A DNA stretch of 20,034 nt from Phycisphaerae bacterium. Lineage in GTDB: Bacteria; Planctomycetota; Phycisphaerae; Phycisphaerales; SM1A02. The stretch covers positions 96,859 to 116,892 of the forward strand of contig NYSW01000042.1 of assembly GCA_002683195.1 (NCBI GenBank), written 5' to 3'. The notes beneath the pieces are model-generated. The model did no database searches, was not told the origin of the DNA, and worked only from the letters and a program-made list of their open reading frames with translations. Made by a program: the position numbers and the translations under genes. Numbering within the stretch: the stretch's first letter is position 1; each line of letters begins with the position of its first letter. Positions 7,319 to 14,197 of this stretch are shown here, piece by piece.

Positions 7319-8770
7319 ATGCCCCATCTCATCGACGGCCGCGCCGCCAGTCGCGGAATCACGCTGGTCTTCGTCGCCACGCTGCTCTTGCCTTTGTCCG
7401 GCTGCATCTCGACCGACTCCGCTCCGGATCGACGGCTTGCCATCGATCTGGCCGAAGATCACCTCGCCCAGCCCGGAGGCATCGATGCCATCGAGACGGA
7501 TCCCACCTTGCCGCCCGAAATCTGGAATGGCGAGACGCCCCTGACCAGCGACATCGCGGTCCAGGTCGCCATGGCCCGGGATACCGGCATTCGCCGGACT
7601 CTCGCGGCGGTCGAGGTCGCCAGAGCCGATCTGGCTCAGGCCGATCGGGCTCCGAATCCGATGATCCAGGCGGCACTGGGGGTTCCACTTGATGGAATGG
7701 CGGGTGCCCCGGCCATGGCCGTCGTCGCTCAACAACTCACCTGGCTCTGGACCCGCCCTTGCCGACTGGATGCCACGGATGCCGAGCTGCAAGCAAGCAT
7801 TCTGGAAGCCGCCTGGACGATCGTGTCACTTGATGCCGAAGTTCGCCGCGCGCACGCCGCTGCAATCGTCGCCACCGCCAGAGTCGACGTGGATCGTGAA
7901 TTCGCGGAGACCACCGGTCGACTGGAATTCACGGTGGCGCACCTCTTCGACGCGGGCGAGGCTTCCAGAATCGATCTCGATCGAATCCGGGTGGAAGCCG
8001 CCGAAGCCGCCGTCGCCTCCGACGCCTCGGACGACATGGCCAGAATCGCCAGACTCGACTTGCTGGCTGCCATGGGACTCCCTCGATACGACACGGACTT
8101 CGAGGTGTCCGCGGAAACGACGGACACGGACGAGATTCCAACCGAATTGAGAGTCATCGAACTCGCCGCCACCGCTCGCCTCGATGTGGCGGCCGCCGGA
8201 TGCCGGGTCCTGGCCGCCGAATCGCGATCCGGACTCGCGGGACTTCGTCGATTGCCGGAAGTAGGCGCCACGCTGGGCTGGAACCGAAACTTCCGGAAGC
8301 GCGACGCCTTGATGCCGGGTATCGCGGTGCGGCTTCCGATCTTCGATGACGGCCTCCCTGCGATCGCCGCCGCCGACGGACGACTCCACGATGCGGTCCT
8401 GACCCATCTGGAATCGAGACGAAAGGCGATCGTGGAAGCCCGGAGATCCCGAGACCGGTTGATCCTCGCCGAAGCCCGCCGCCGGGGACACGAAGAACGC
8501 GTGCTGGGACCCGCGAAAAGCGCCGAGAATCTCGCCTCCACCGCATACACCGAGGGTGTGGTCGATCTCACCGTGGTGCTCCTCGCCCAACAACAACGGA
8601 TCAAAGCCCAACGCCACACCCTCGACTTCCGACTGGAAGAAGCCATCGCCCGCGTCGATCTGGTTCAGCGGGTCGGCGGATCTCTGAGCCTCGACCCGGT
8701 GGTTCCAGTGGTCCCCCGGTTCGATGAACGACTCGCGGCCGACGATTCCCCCCGGGAGAACGTTCGATGA
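7319..8770 (+). CDS. TolC/NodT-type outer-membrane efflux lipoprotein
   Basis: From the ATG at 7319 this is 483 residues, the usual size for an outer-membrane factor. It starts with a lipoprotein signal: a hydrophobic stretch (ITLVFVATLLLPLSGC) with lipobox LSGC, giving the acylated Cys at 29. The remainder is Ala/Arg/Glu-rich helix in two similar halves, typical of the TolC fold. Each half has long amphipathic helices for the periplasmic tunnel, with short barrel-like pieces such as EVGATLGWNRNF and GIAVRLPIFDDG. The late motif with YTEGVVDLTVVLLAQQQ matches the conserved YxxGxxdlxxvLxAQ region of the OEP family. The outer-membrane channel would carry substrate across the outer membrane. The ORF extends 20 codons upstream, but those residues would sit before the signal peptide. 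Its stop overlaps the adaptor start as ATGA (8767-8770), indicating translational coupling. Confidence 0.85.
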   Translation: MPHLIDGRAASRGITLVFVATLLLPLSGCISTDSAPDRRLAIDLAEDHLAQPGGIDAIETDPTLPPEIWNGETPLTSDIAVQVAMARDTGIRRTLAAVEVARADLAQADRAPNPMIQAALGVPLDGMAGAPAMAVVAQQLTWLWTRPCRLDATDAELQASILEAAWTIVSLDAEVRRAHAAAIVATARVDVDREFAETTGRLEFTVAHLFDAGEASRIDLDRIRVEAAEAAVASDASDDMARIARLDLLAAMGLPRYDTDFEVSAETTDTDEIPTELRVIELAATARLDVAAAGCRVLAAESRSGLAGLRRLPEVGATLGWNRNFRKRDALMPGIAVRLPIFDDGLPAIAAADGRLHDAVLTHLESRRKAIVEARRSRDRLILAEARRRGHEERVLGPAKSAENLASTAYTEGVVDLTVVLLAQQQRIKAQRHTLDFRLEEAIARVDLVQRVGGSLSLDPVVPVVPRFDERLAADDSPRENVR

Positions 8771-10317
8771 CCAAGGTGAATATCGATTCCATCAGACCGG
8801 AAGCCGGTGACGACATGCCGATCCCGCCCCGAAGGGCCTGGCTTCACCTGGGCATTCCCCTTCTGCTGATCGCAGGAACCGCCGCCCTGCTTCTGGGGAC
8901 CGGCTGGGATCTCATTCGTGTTCGCCGCGAAGTCCGAGCGGTTCCCGTGGGCCTGCGGACAATCGAAGTCGAAGCCTCCGCGAATCCGGCGCGAGAAGGT
9001 GGCGTCGCGGTTCAAGCCCCCGGCTGGGTCGAGCCGGACCCCTATGACATCTTCGTGTCGGCCCTCACCGATGGCGTGGTCCAGGACATCCTGGTGCTCG
9101 AAGGTGATCACCTCGAGGCCGGACAGCCCGTCGCCCTACTGATCGATGATGATGCTCGATTGCAACTGCGGGGCGCGGAAGCCATGGTGGCCGAACAAAG
9201 GGGTCGACTGGCGATCGAGGAAGCCACACTGGTGGCCGCCGAACTTGATCTCCGGGAACTCGTCTTCCTCGACCGGCGGGTTTCGGTCGCAGAAGCGGAA
9301 CAGTCGAGAATCGCGGCCGAACTGGCGGGCTTCCCCGCTCGTCGCGCGGGCCTCGAGGCGACCAAGGCTGAAAAGAAGGATGAATATGACCGCAAACGAA
9401 GAGTGGTCGAGTCCGGTGCCGTACCCGAAGGTCCGGTGATTCGACTCGGAATTCGACTCCAAGCGATCGACGCTCAGATCAAGGCCCTCGACGCCGAAGA
9501 AGCCGCCGTCGAGGCGAAGCTTCGAGCCGCCGATGCGGAGGCCATGGCGGCAGACCGCGCCCGCGAACTTCTGGTGGACGAGAATCTGGCGGTCGCCGCC
9601 GCCACGGGGCGGGTCGAGATCGCCCGCGGTGAACTTGACGCAACGCTCGCCACCCTCGACGCGGCCAGACTCCGGTTGGAACGATGCACGGTGCGAACCC
9701 CGGTCGCCGGAGTCGTGATCGAACGCCTCACCTCCCCCGGATCCCGGTTGAGCTTCGGCGACGGCCCCCACACCGCCCACGTCGTCCATCTCTTCAATCC
9801 CCGTGAACTCCAGATCAGAGCGGATATTCCCCTCGCCGATGCCGCCGGGGTGGGCGTGGGACAATCGGCGGAAATCGTGATCGACCTTCTTCCCGACACC
9901 GTCTTCCGCGGCTCGGTCACTCGCTTTCTTCATCGAGCCGACATCGCCAAGAACACGATCGAAGCGAAGATACGGATCGAGGATCCCTCTCCGCTCCTGA
10001 AGCCCGACATGCTCGCCCGAGTTCGAATCCTCGAAGCCGCGCCCGATGAATCCGAAGGCATCGCCATGCGCAGGGCGACTCGAATCTTCGTTCCGGCCGA
10101 CGCAATCGAAAACGGCATGGCCTGGGTGATTGCGGAACGCGAGGGGAATCGCGGTACCGCTCGAAGACGCCCGGTCGAAGTCGGCCCCCGCATCGAGGAT
10201 GGCTGGATCGAGATCGTCGACGGCCTTCGGCCGGGCGATCTGGTGATCGTGGATGAAACACCACTCGATGGCGAAGCCGTCCGTATTCGTTCCGATGACG
10301 AAGAGGTGCGCTCATGA
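8767..10317 (+). CDS. HlyD/MacA-type periplasmic adaptor (membrane fusion protein)
   Basis: This 516-residue protein has one N-terminal membrane helix (about 27-44) anchoring it in the inner membrane. A planctomycete-style PGWVEPDP motif follows (85-92), then the first half of the lipoyl-like domain (SALTDGVVQDILVLEGDHLEAGQPVALL). A long Ala/Glu/Arg-rich coiled coil spans roughly 133-310. The second lipoyl half (RLERCTVRTPVAGVVIERL) and the beta-barrel domain (LQIRADIPLADAAGVGVGQ and onward) complete the adaptor layout. Such proteins bridge an inner-membrane pump to a TolC-type channel. The coiled-coil section is long, as expected for a partner of a full-length tunnel. The start overlaps the upstream stop (ATGA at 8767), and the end overlaps the ATPase start (ATGA at 10314-10317). 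No metal-binding His/Met cluster of the CusB type is evident. Confidence 0.9.
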   Translation: MTKVNIDSIRPEAGDDMPIPPRRAWLHLGIPLLLIAGTAALLLGTGWDLIRVRREVRAVPVGLRTIEVEASANPAREGGVAVQAPGWVEPDPYDIFVSALTDGVVQDILVLEGDHLEAGQPVALLIDDDARLQLRGAEAMVAEQRGRLAIEEATLVAAELDLRELVFLDRRVSVAEAEQSRIAAELAGFPARRAGLEATKAEKKDEYDRKRRVVESGAVPEGPVIRLGIRLQAIDAQIKALDAEEAAVEAKLRAADAEAMAADRARELLVDENLAVAAATGRVEIARGELDATLATLDAARLRLERCTVRTPVAGVVIERLTSPGSRLSFGDGPHTAHVVHLFNPRELQIRADIPLADAAGVGVGQSAEIVIDLLPDTVFRGSVTRFLHRADIAKNTIEAKIRIEDPSPLLKPDMLARVRILEAAPDESEGIAMRRATRIFVPADAIENGMAWVIAEREGNRGTARRRPVEVGPRIEDGWIEIVDGLRPGDLVIVDETPLDGEAVRIRSDDEEVRS

Positions 10318-11009
10318 CGCTCATCGAATGCCGAGGTCTGGCCCGAACCTATCGACGAGGATCTGAAGAGATCACGCCCCTCGAGGATCTCGACCTGGAC
10401 ATCGAGGCCGGCCAGTTCGTCGCCCTCATGGGACCCTCCGGTTCCGGCAAGACCACCCTGCTCAATCTGCTGGCGGGCATCGATCGACCGACCCGCGGGA
10501 CTCTGGTGATCGACGGACGTGAAGTGCACCGACTTTCCGGCGGCGCCCTGGCTCGCTGGCGGGCCGAAGCCGTCGGCTACGTCTTCCAGCTCTACAACCT
10601 GGTGCCGGTCCTGACCGCGTACGAAAACGTGGAGCTTCCCCTGCTTCTCCACGGCCTTTCCCGGAAGGAACGTCATCGCCGGGTCGCCGCCGCCCTGGAT
10701 CTCGTCGGCATCGCCGATCGAATGGACCACCGTCCGAATCAACTCTCCGGCGGGCAGGAGCAGAGGGTCGCGATCGCCCGATCGATCGTCACCGACCCCA
10801 CGCTCATCCTCGCGGACGAGCCGACCGGAGATCTCGACCGGGAGTCCGCCACCAGGATCATGGAACTGCTCTCCCGCCTCAATCGTGACCTTGGCCGAAC
10901 CGTGGTGATGGTCACCCACGATCCAAAGACCACCGCCTGGTGCGACACGCTCCTGCATCTTGAAAAAGGCCGATTGGTCGAGGCCGACGCCACGGAGGAG
11001 GTCACATGA
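10314..11009 (+). CDS. ABC transporter ATP-binding protein, MacB/LolD type
   Basis: A 231-residue nucleotide-binding subunit of the MacB/LolD/FtsE group. All ATPase motifs are intact: Walker A GPSGSGKTT (40-48), Q-loop Q92 in YVFQLYNLVPVLTAYENV, signature LSGGQ (144-148), Walker B LILADEP with catalytic E169, D-loop GDLD, and the H-loop H202 in MVTHDP. The YNLVPVLTAYENVELPLLL section is characteristic of the group that powers FtsX-type permeases by mechanotransmission rather than moving substrate through the membrane. The signature continues as QEQRVAIARS instead of the common QQQRVAIARA, a conservative change. It overlaps both neighbours by ATGA, so it should be made in step with the adaptor and the first permease. 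It probably works as a dimer below the two FtsX-like permeases that follow. Confidence 0.94.
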   Translation: MTLIECRGLARTYRRGSEEITPLEDLDLDIEAGQFVALMGPSGSGKTTLLNLLAGIDRPTRGTLVIDGREVHRLSGGALARWRAEAVGYVFQLYNLVPVLTAYENVELPLLLHGLSRKERHRRVAAALDLVGIADRMDHRPNQLSGGQEQRVAIARSIVTDPTLILADEPTGDLDRESATRIMELLSRLNRDLGRTVVMVTHDPKTTAWCDTLLHLEKGRLVEADATEEVT

Positions 11010-12166
11010 AGATCTTCATCGCCACCATTCCGACCGTCTGGCGCCAGATCGTCCGAGCCCGGATCCGTTCGGGCCTGACGATCGCAGGCATCGCCGTCGC
11101 CATGTTCCTGTTCACCAGCGTCGAGTCGATGCGAGACGGCGTCCGTCGAGCCACCGAAGCCGCTTCGGACGACGCCACCCTGGTCGTCTACCGGGAGAAT
11201 CGCTTCTGTCCGTTCACCAGCCGACTCCCCCAGTACTACGGGGACCGTATCCAGAGGATCGAGGGGGTCGACACCGTCGTCCCCGTCCAGGTGCTGGTCT
11301 CGAACTGCCGAGCAAGCCTCGACGTGGTCACCTTCCGCGGGGTTCCCGAAGAAGGAATCGACGCCATCATCGGCAGCGATTCCGAAATCCTCGACGGTGG
11401 ACGCGAGGGCTGGACCCGGAGGAGCGACGCCGCCATCGTGGGCGAATCACTCGCGGCCCGTCGGGGCGTCCAAGCCGGCGATCGGTTCAGCGCCGCGGGC
11501 ATCACCGTGTTCGTCGCGGGCATTCTTCGCAGCGATCGGGCTCAGGATCGCAACGTCGCCTACGTCCACCTGCCGTTCCTTCAGGAATCGATCAATCGAG
11601 GCGGTACCGGAGGCGTGGTCACCCAGTTCCTGGTCAAGGTCGAGGATCCGGAACGGCTCGAAGAGGTCGCCGAATCCATCGACCTGGCCTTCAAGGCCGA
11701 CGAAAATCCGACGTCGACCTGGCCCGAGAAAGCGTTCACCGGCCGGGCCGCACGTGACATCGTGCAACTGGTCGGCTTCGCGACCTGGCTTGGATGGGGG
11801 GCGTTGGCCGCGGTTCTCGCACTGGTCGCCAATGCGATCGTCCTCGCGATGCGGGATCGGATCCGCGACCACGCGGTTCTCCGGACCCTCGGCTACACCG
11901 GTGGCCTCATCGCCTGGATGGTGCTGCTCGAAGGTGCGTTCCTCGGCCTCATCGGAGGAATTCTGGGAACGGCCACCAGCGCGATGGTGGTCGCATTCGG
12001 TCGTTTCGGAATGACGATGGAAGGCGTGAGCATCGAGATATCGAATGATCCCCGGGTCGCGGCCATCGGAGCCCTGATCGCGGTGGGTCTCGGACTGCTC
12101 GCCGGCGCGGTGCCGGCGATCCGCGCCGCACGAGCGGGAATCGTGCAGGGCCTTCGGGCCGCCTGA
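11006..12166 (+). CDS. FtsX/MacB-type ABC transporter permease, first of two
   Basis: A 386-residue inner-membrane protein with the FtsX-type 1+3 topology. One helix lies at about 22-38, a large periplasmic domain at about 40-250, and three helices at about 256-282, 301-332 and 351-373. The cytoplasmic turn has the family motif RDRIRDHAVLRTLGYTGG, and the C-terminus ends in PAIRAARAGIVQGLRAA, both typical of MacB/LolC proteins. The periplasmic domain holds two cysteines in distinctive settings: RFCPFTSRLPQYY (C68) and VSNCRASLDVV (C101). They could pair as a disulfide or bind metal. The gene starts inside the ATPase stop (ATGA at 11006-11009), and a second, non-identical permease follows 14 bp downstream, so the transporter is probably a heterodimer. 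Confidence 0.9.
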   Translation: MKIFIATIPTVWRQIVRARIRSGLTIAGIAVAMFLFTSVESMRDGVRRATEAASDDATLVVYRENRFCPFTSRLPQYYGDRIQRIEGVDTVVPVQVLVSNCRASLDVVTFRGVPEEGIDAIIGSDSEILDGGREGWTRRSDAAIVGESLAARRGVQAGDRFSAAGITVFVAGILRSDRAQDRNVAYVHLPFLQESINRGGTGGVVTQFLVKVEDPERLEEVAESIDLAFKADENPTSTWPEKAFTGRAARDIVQLVGFATWLGWGALAAVLALVANAIVLAMRDRIRDHAVLRTLGYTGGLIAWMVLLEGAFLGLIGGILGTATSAMVVAFGRFGMTMEGVSIEISNDPRVAAIGALIAVGLGLLAGAVPAIRAARAGIVQGLRAA

Positions 12167-12168
12167 CG

Positions 12169-12175
12169 AAAGGAG
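12169..12175 (+). promoter_or_regulatory. Strong ribosome binding site of second permease
   Basis: AAAGGAG at 12169-12175, five bases before the ATG at 12181, is the clearest Shine-Dalgarno sequence in the operon. It sits at a junction where genes do not overlap, so the second permease has its own initiation signal instead of relying on coupling. Confidence 0.7.
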
Positions 12176-12180
12176 ACACC

Positions 12181-13332
12181 ATGCGAGGACTTCCCTTCGA
12201 ATACGCGGTCCGAAATCTCGGACGCAGCCCCGCACGACTCGCCATGAGTGCCGGCGGAAGCATGCTCGTGGTCCTGCTGGTGATCGCATCCACCGCGTTC
12301 GTGGCCGGCATGCGTGGATCCCTGCGAGTGAGTGGGTCGCCCCGCAACGTGATTCTCATGGGCGCCGGGAGCGAGGAGAGCGTCGAACGCAGCGAGATCC
12401 CGATGAAGACATCGACGATCGCCGCGGCCGGCATCGCCGGCATCGAACGGATCGCCGGGACCGAAGCGGTTTCGGCCGAAATCCATTCCGCGATCCCGAT
12501 TGAGACCAGCAGTGGACGAAGGGACAACACGCTGGTTCGCGGCGTCACTCCCGCCGCATTCCTCGTGCATCGGGAAGTCCGACTGATCGACGGTCGACTC
12601 CCGGAGACTGGAGCCGATGAGATCGCCATCGGACGGATGGCGGCTCAAGGACTCGGAATCCGATCACTCGGCGAACGAGTCAAGATCGACGATCGCCCGT
12701 TCACGATCACTGGAACCCTCGCCGCGGACGGCGGCGTGGTGGAAGGCGAGATCTGGATGCCACTTTCCGATCTCATGGTGGTGACCCAGCGTGACACCCT
12801 TTCCTGCGTGGTCATCCGACTCGAAGATCAATCGATATCCGCCGCCCAGGCCTTCGCAAGCACTCGATTCGACCTCGAACTGTCGGTCGTGCGGGAGGAC
12901 GAATACTTCGCGGGCCTGGCCGCCTTCTTCGGCCCGGTCAGGCTGATGGTGATCGCCACCGCGATCCTGGTCGCCGGCGGTGGCGTGGTCGGCGGTCTCA
13001 ACACGACGTACGCGACCTTCGCCAGCCGCGTACGAGAGATCGGCACCCTCAGAACCCTCGGATATTCGAGATTCGCCATTCTCCGGAATCTGATCGAGGA
13101 ATCCGTGCTGATCGCGTCGATCGGGGGACTCCTCGCCGCGGTGACCGCCTCGGCGTTGCTCGACGGGCTCACCGTTCAATTTTCCATGGGCGCCTTCGGG
13201 CTCTCCGTCGGCCCCCCCGAACTCGCGCTTGGCCTTGCTGCGGGCCTCCTGCTCGGCGTCGTGGGGGCCGTGATCCCTGCCATTCGTTGTCTTCGCATGC
13301 CGGTTCCGGAAGCACTCCGAGCCGCGGCCTGA
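12181..13332 (+). CDS. FtsX/MacB-type ABC transporter permease, second of two
   Basis: A 383-residue permease with the same 1+3 plan: helix at about 24-44, periplasmic domain about 45-250, helices at about 252-275, 306-325 and 347-368. The RVREIGTLRTLGYSRFAILRN loop and the PAIRCLRMPVPEALRAAA end are standard for FtsX/MacB proteins. It differs clearly from the first permease. Its periplasmic domain starts with SLRVSGSPRNVILMGAGSEES and has the MacB-type ADEIAIGRMAAQGLGIRSLGERV segment, and it lacks the two cysteine motifs; it has only C209 in that domain. The pair therefore probably forms an asymmetric LolCE-like heterodimer driven by the upstream ATPase. It has its own strong ribosome site and is followed 49 bp later by the His-rich lipoprotein gene. 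Confidence 0.9.
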   Translation: MRGLPFEYAVRNLGRSPARLAMSAGGSMLVVLLVIASTAFVAGMRGSLRVSGSPRNVILMGAGSEESVERSEIPMKTSTIAAAGIAGIERIAGTEAVSAEIHSAIPIETSSGRRDNTLVRGVTPAAFLVHREVRLIDGRLPETGADEIAIGRMAAQGLGIRSLGERVKIDDRPFTITGTLAADGGVVEGEIWMPLSDLMVVTQRDTLSCVVIRLEDQSISAAQAFASTRFDLELSVVREDEYFAGLAAFFGPVRLMVIATAILVAGGGVVGGLNTTYATFASRVREIGTLRTLGYSRFAILRNLIEESVLIASIGGLLAAVTASALLDGLTVQFSMGAFGLSVGPPELALGLAAGLLLGVVGAVIPAIRCLRMPVPEALRAAA

Positions 13333-13381
13333 TACCAATTCCAACCAAGAACCCGTGAATCCCCAGTCTGGAACCCTCATC

Positions 13382-14134
13382 ATGAACACTCGAACGACGA
13401 CTTCAATCCTCGCGCTTCCCATTCTTTCCCTGGCTCTGATCGGCTCGGGATGCGATCAAAGCGGACCGACCGCCCCCCAGGTGACGGTCGCCGCTTCGGC
13501 CACGATTCCCGCTGCCTTCTTCACCAAGAACCGTCCCGAGGAAGCACCCGATCTCACGGCGGTCAAGACGGCATCGAGCATCGGCGAAGAAGTGACCTTC
13601 CTCGCCCGAGTGGGCGGACGCGTCGCACCATTCGTCGACGGCGTGGCCATCTTCACCGTGGCGGACCCCAGCCTCGAATCCTGCGAATTGATGGGCGAGG
13701 AAGATCACTGCCCGGTGCCCTGGGACTATTGCTGCGAACCCCGGGAATCACTGACCGCCGGATCCGCGACCATCCGCATCATGGGTGAAGATGGACGACC
13801 CCTTCCCGCCTCCGCTCAGGGTGCCGGCGGACTCGCCCCCGCTCGATACCTCGTGGTCAAGGGTGTGGTCTCCGATCGCAATGAAGATGGTCTCTTCGTG
13901 GTTGATGCCGAAAGGATCTGGGTGGGTGGCCGCCCCAGTCGTGAAGATCAGCGCATGGGCTCGCGTCCGGGCGAAGCGATGGCCAACGTCCCCGCCCATG
14001 ACCACGACTTCGATGGTCTGCCCGATCACGATCACGATCATGATCACGGCCATGACCATGACCATGACCATGACCATGACCATGATCACACCACCGAAAC
14101 CCCCGGGGTCTCCCCCGAAGGCTCGGGCGGCTGA
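13382..14134 (+). CDS. Lipoprotein with four-Cys core and His-Asp repeat tail
   Basis: From the ATG at 13382 this is a 250-residue lipoprotein: hydrophobic signal (SILALPILSLALIGSGC) with the acylated Cys at 24. A GTG nine codons upstream is possible but adds residues before the signal. The core (about 68-182) looks like a small beta domain with EVTFLARVGGR, FVDGVAIFTVADP, ARYLVVKGVV and LFVVDAERIWV, possibly OB-like. It contains a cysteine cluster, C101, C110, C117 and C118, in the DHCPVPWDYCCEP region. I recall similar unnamed proteins in planctomycetes and verrucomicrobia, but can assign no function. The C-terminal tail has a 22-residue run of alternating Asp and His with 11 histidines (215-236), a strong sign of binding Zn, Ni, Cu or similar ions. 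It closes the exporter operon and could be a metal buffer or delivery protein for it. Confidence 0.8.
   Translation: MNTRTTTSILALPILSLALIGSGCDQSGPTAPQVTVAASATIPAAFFTKNRPEEAPDLTAVKTASSIGEEVTFLARVGGRVAPFVDGVAIFTVADPSLESCELMGEEDHCPVPWDYCCEPRESLTAGSATIRIMGEDGRPLPASAQGAGGLAPARYLVVKGVVSDRNEDGLFVVDAERIWVGGRPSREDQRMGSRPGEAMANVPAHDHDFDGLPDHDHDHDHGHDHDHDHDHDHDHTTETPGVSPEGSGG
14024..14089 (+). repeat. Six-base tandem repeat encoding the His-Asp tail
   Basis: A 66-base tract of GAT/GAC and CAT/CAC codons, interrupted once by GGC at 14048-14050. The centre is nearly perfect CATGAC repeated from 14051 to 14083, while the first part uses GATCAC units. The unit is six bases, so slippage would change the number of His-Asp pairs without breaking the frame. 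Confidence 0.9.
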
Positions 14135-14150
14135 ACCCGGACCGATCGCC

Positions 14151-14182
14151 GCGAGCGAAGGCGGTGCCCCGCCCTCGCTCGC
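14151..14182 (+). terminator. Strong GC hairpin between exporter operon and xylB
   Basis: GCGAGCGAAGGCGG (14151-14164) and CCGCCCTCGCTCGC (14169-14182) form a 14-position stem with one mismatch around the loop TGCC. It lies 16 bases after the lipoprotein stop and ends 15 bases before the xylB ATG. It is the strongest inverted repeat I found in the window. No T-run follows, so it is either a terminator lacking the usual tail, an RNA 3'-end stabiliser, or an element affecting xylB. Confidence 0.5.
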
Positions 14183-14184
14183 GG

Positions 14185-14190
14185 TAATCT
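14185..14190 (+). promoter_or_regulatory. xylB: Candidate -10 box for a leaderless xylB transcript
   Basis: TAATCT at 14185-14190 fits the TAnnnT core and ends seven bases before the xylB ATG. That spacing would put the first transcribed base at the start codon. There is no purine-rich ribosome site before this ATG, consistent with a leaderless message. No -35 match is visible; that area is occupied by the hairpin at 14151-14182. Confidence 0.35.
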
Positions 14191-14197
14191 CCAAGAC

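Noticed and set aside
14024..14089. CRISPR-like or satellite array
   Set aside because: The repeat unit is six bases, without spacers, and lies in frame inside a lipoprotein gene; it is a coding microsatellite.
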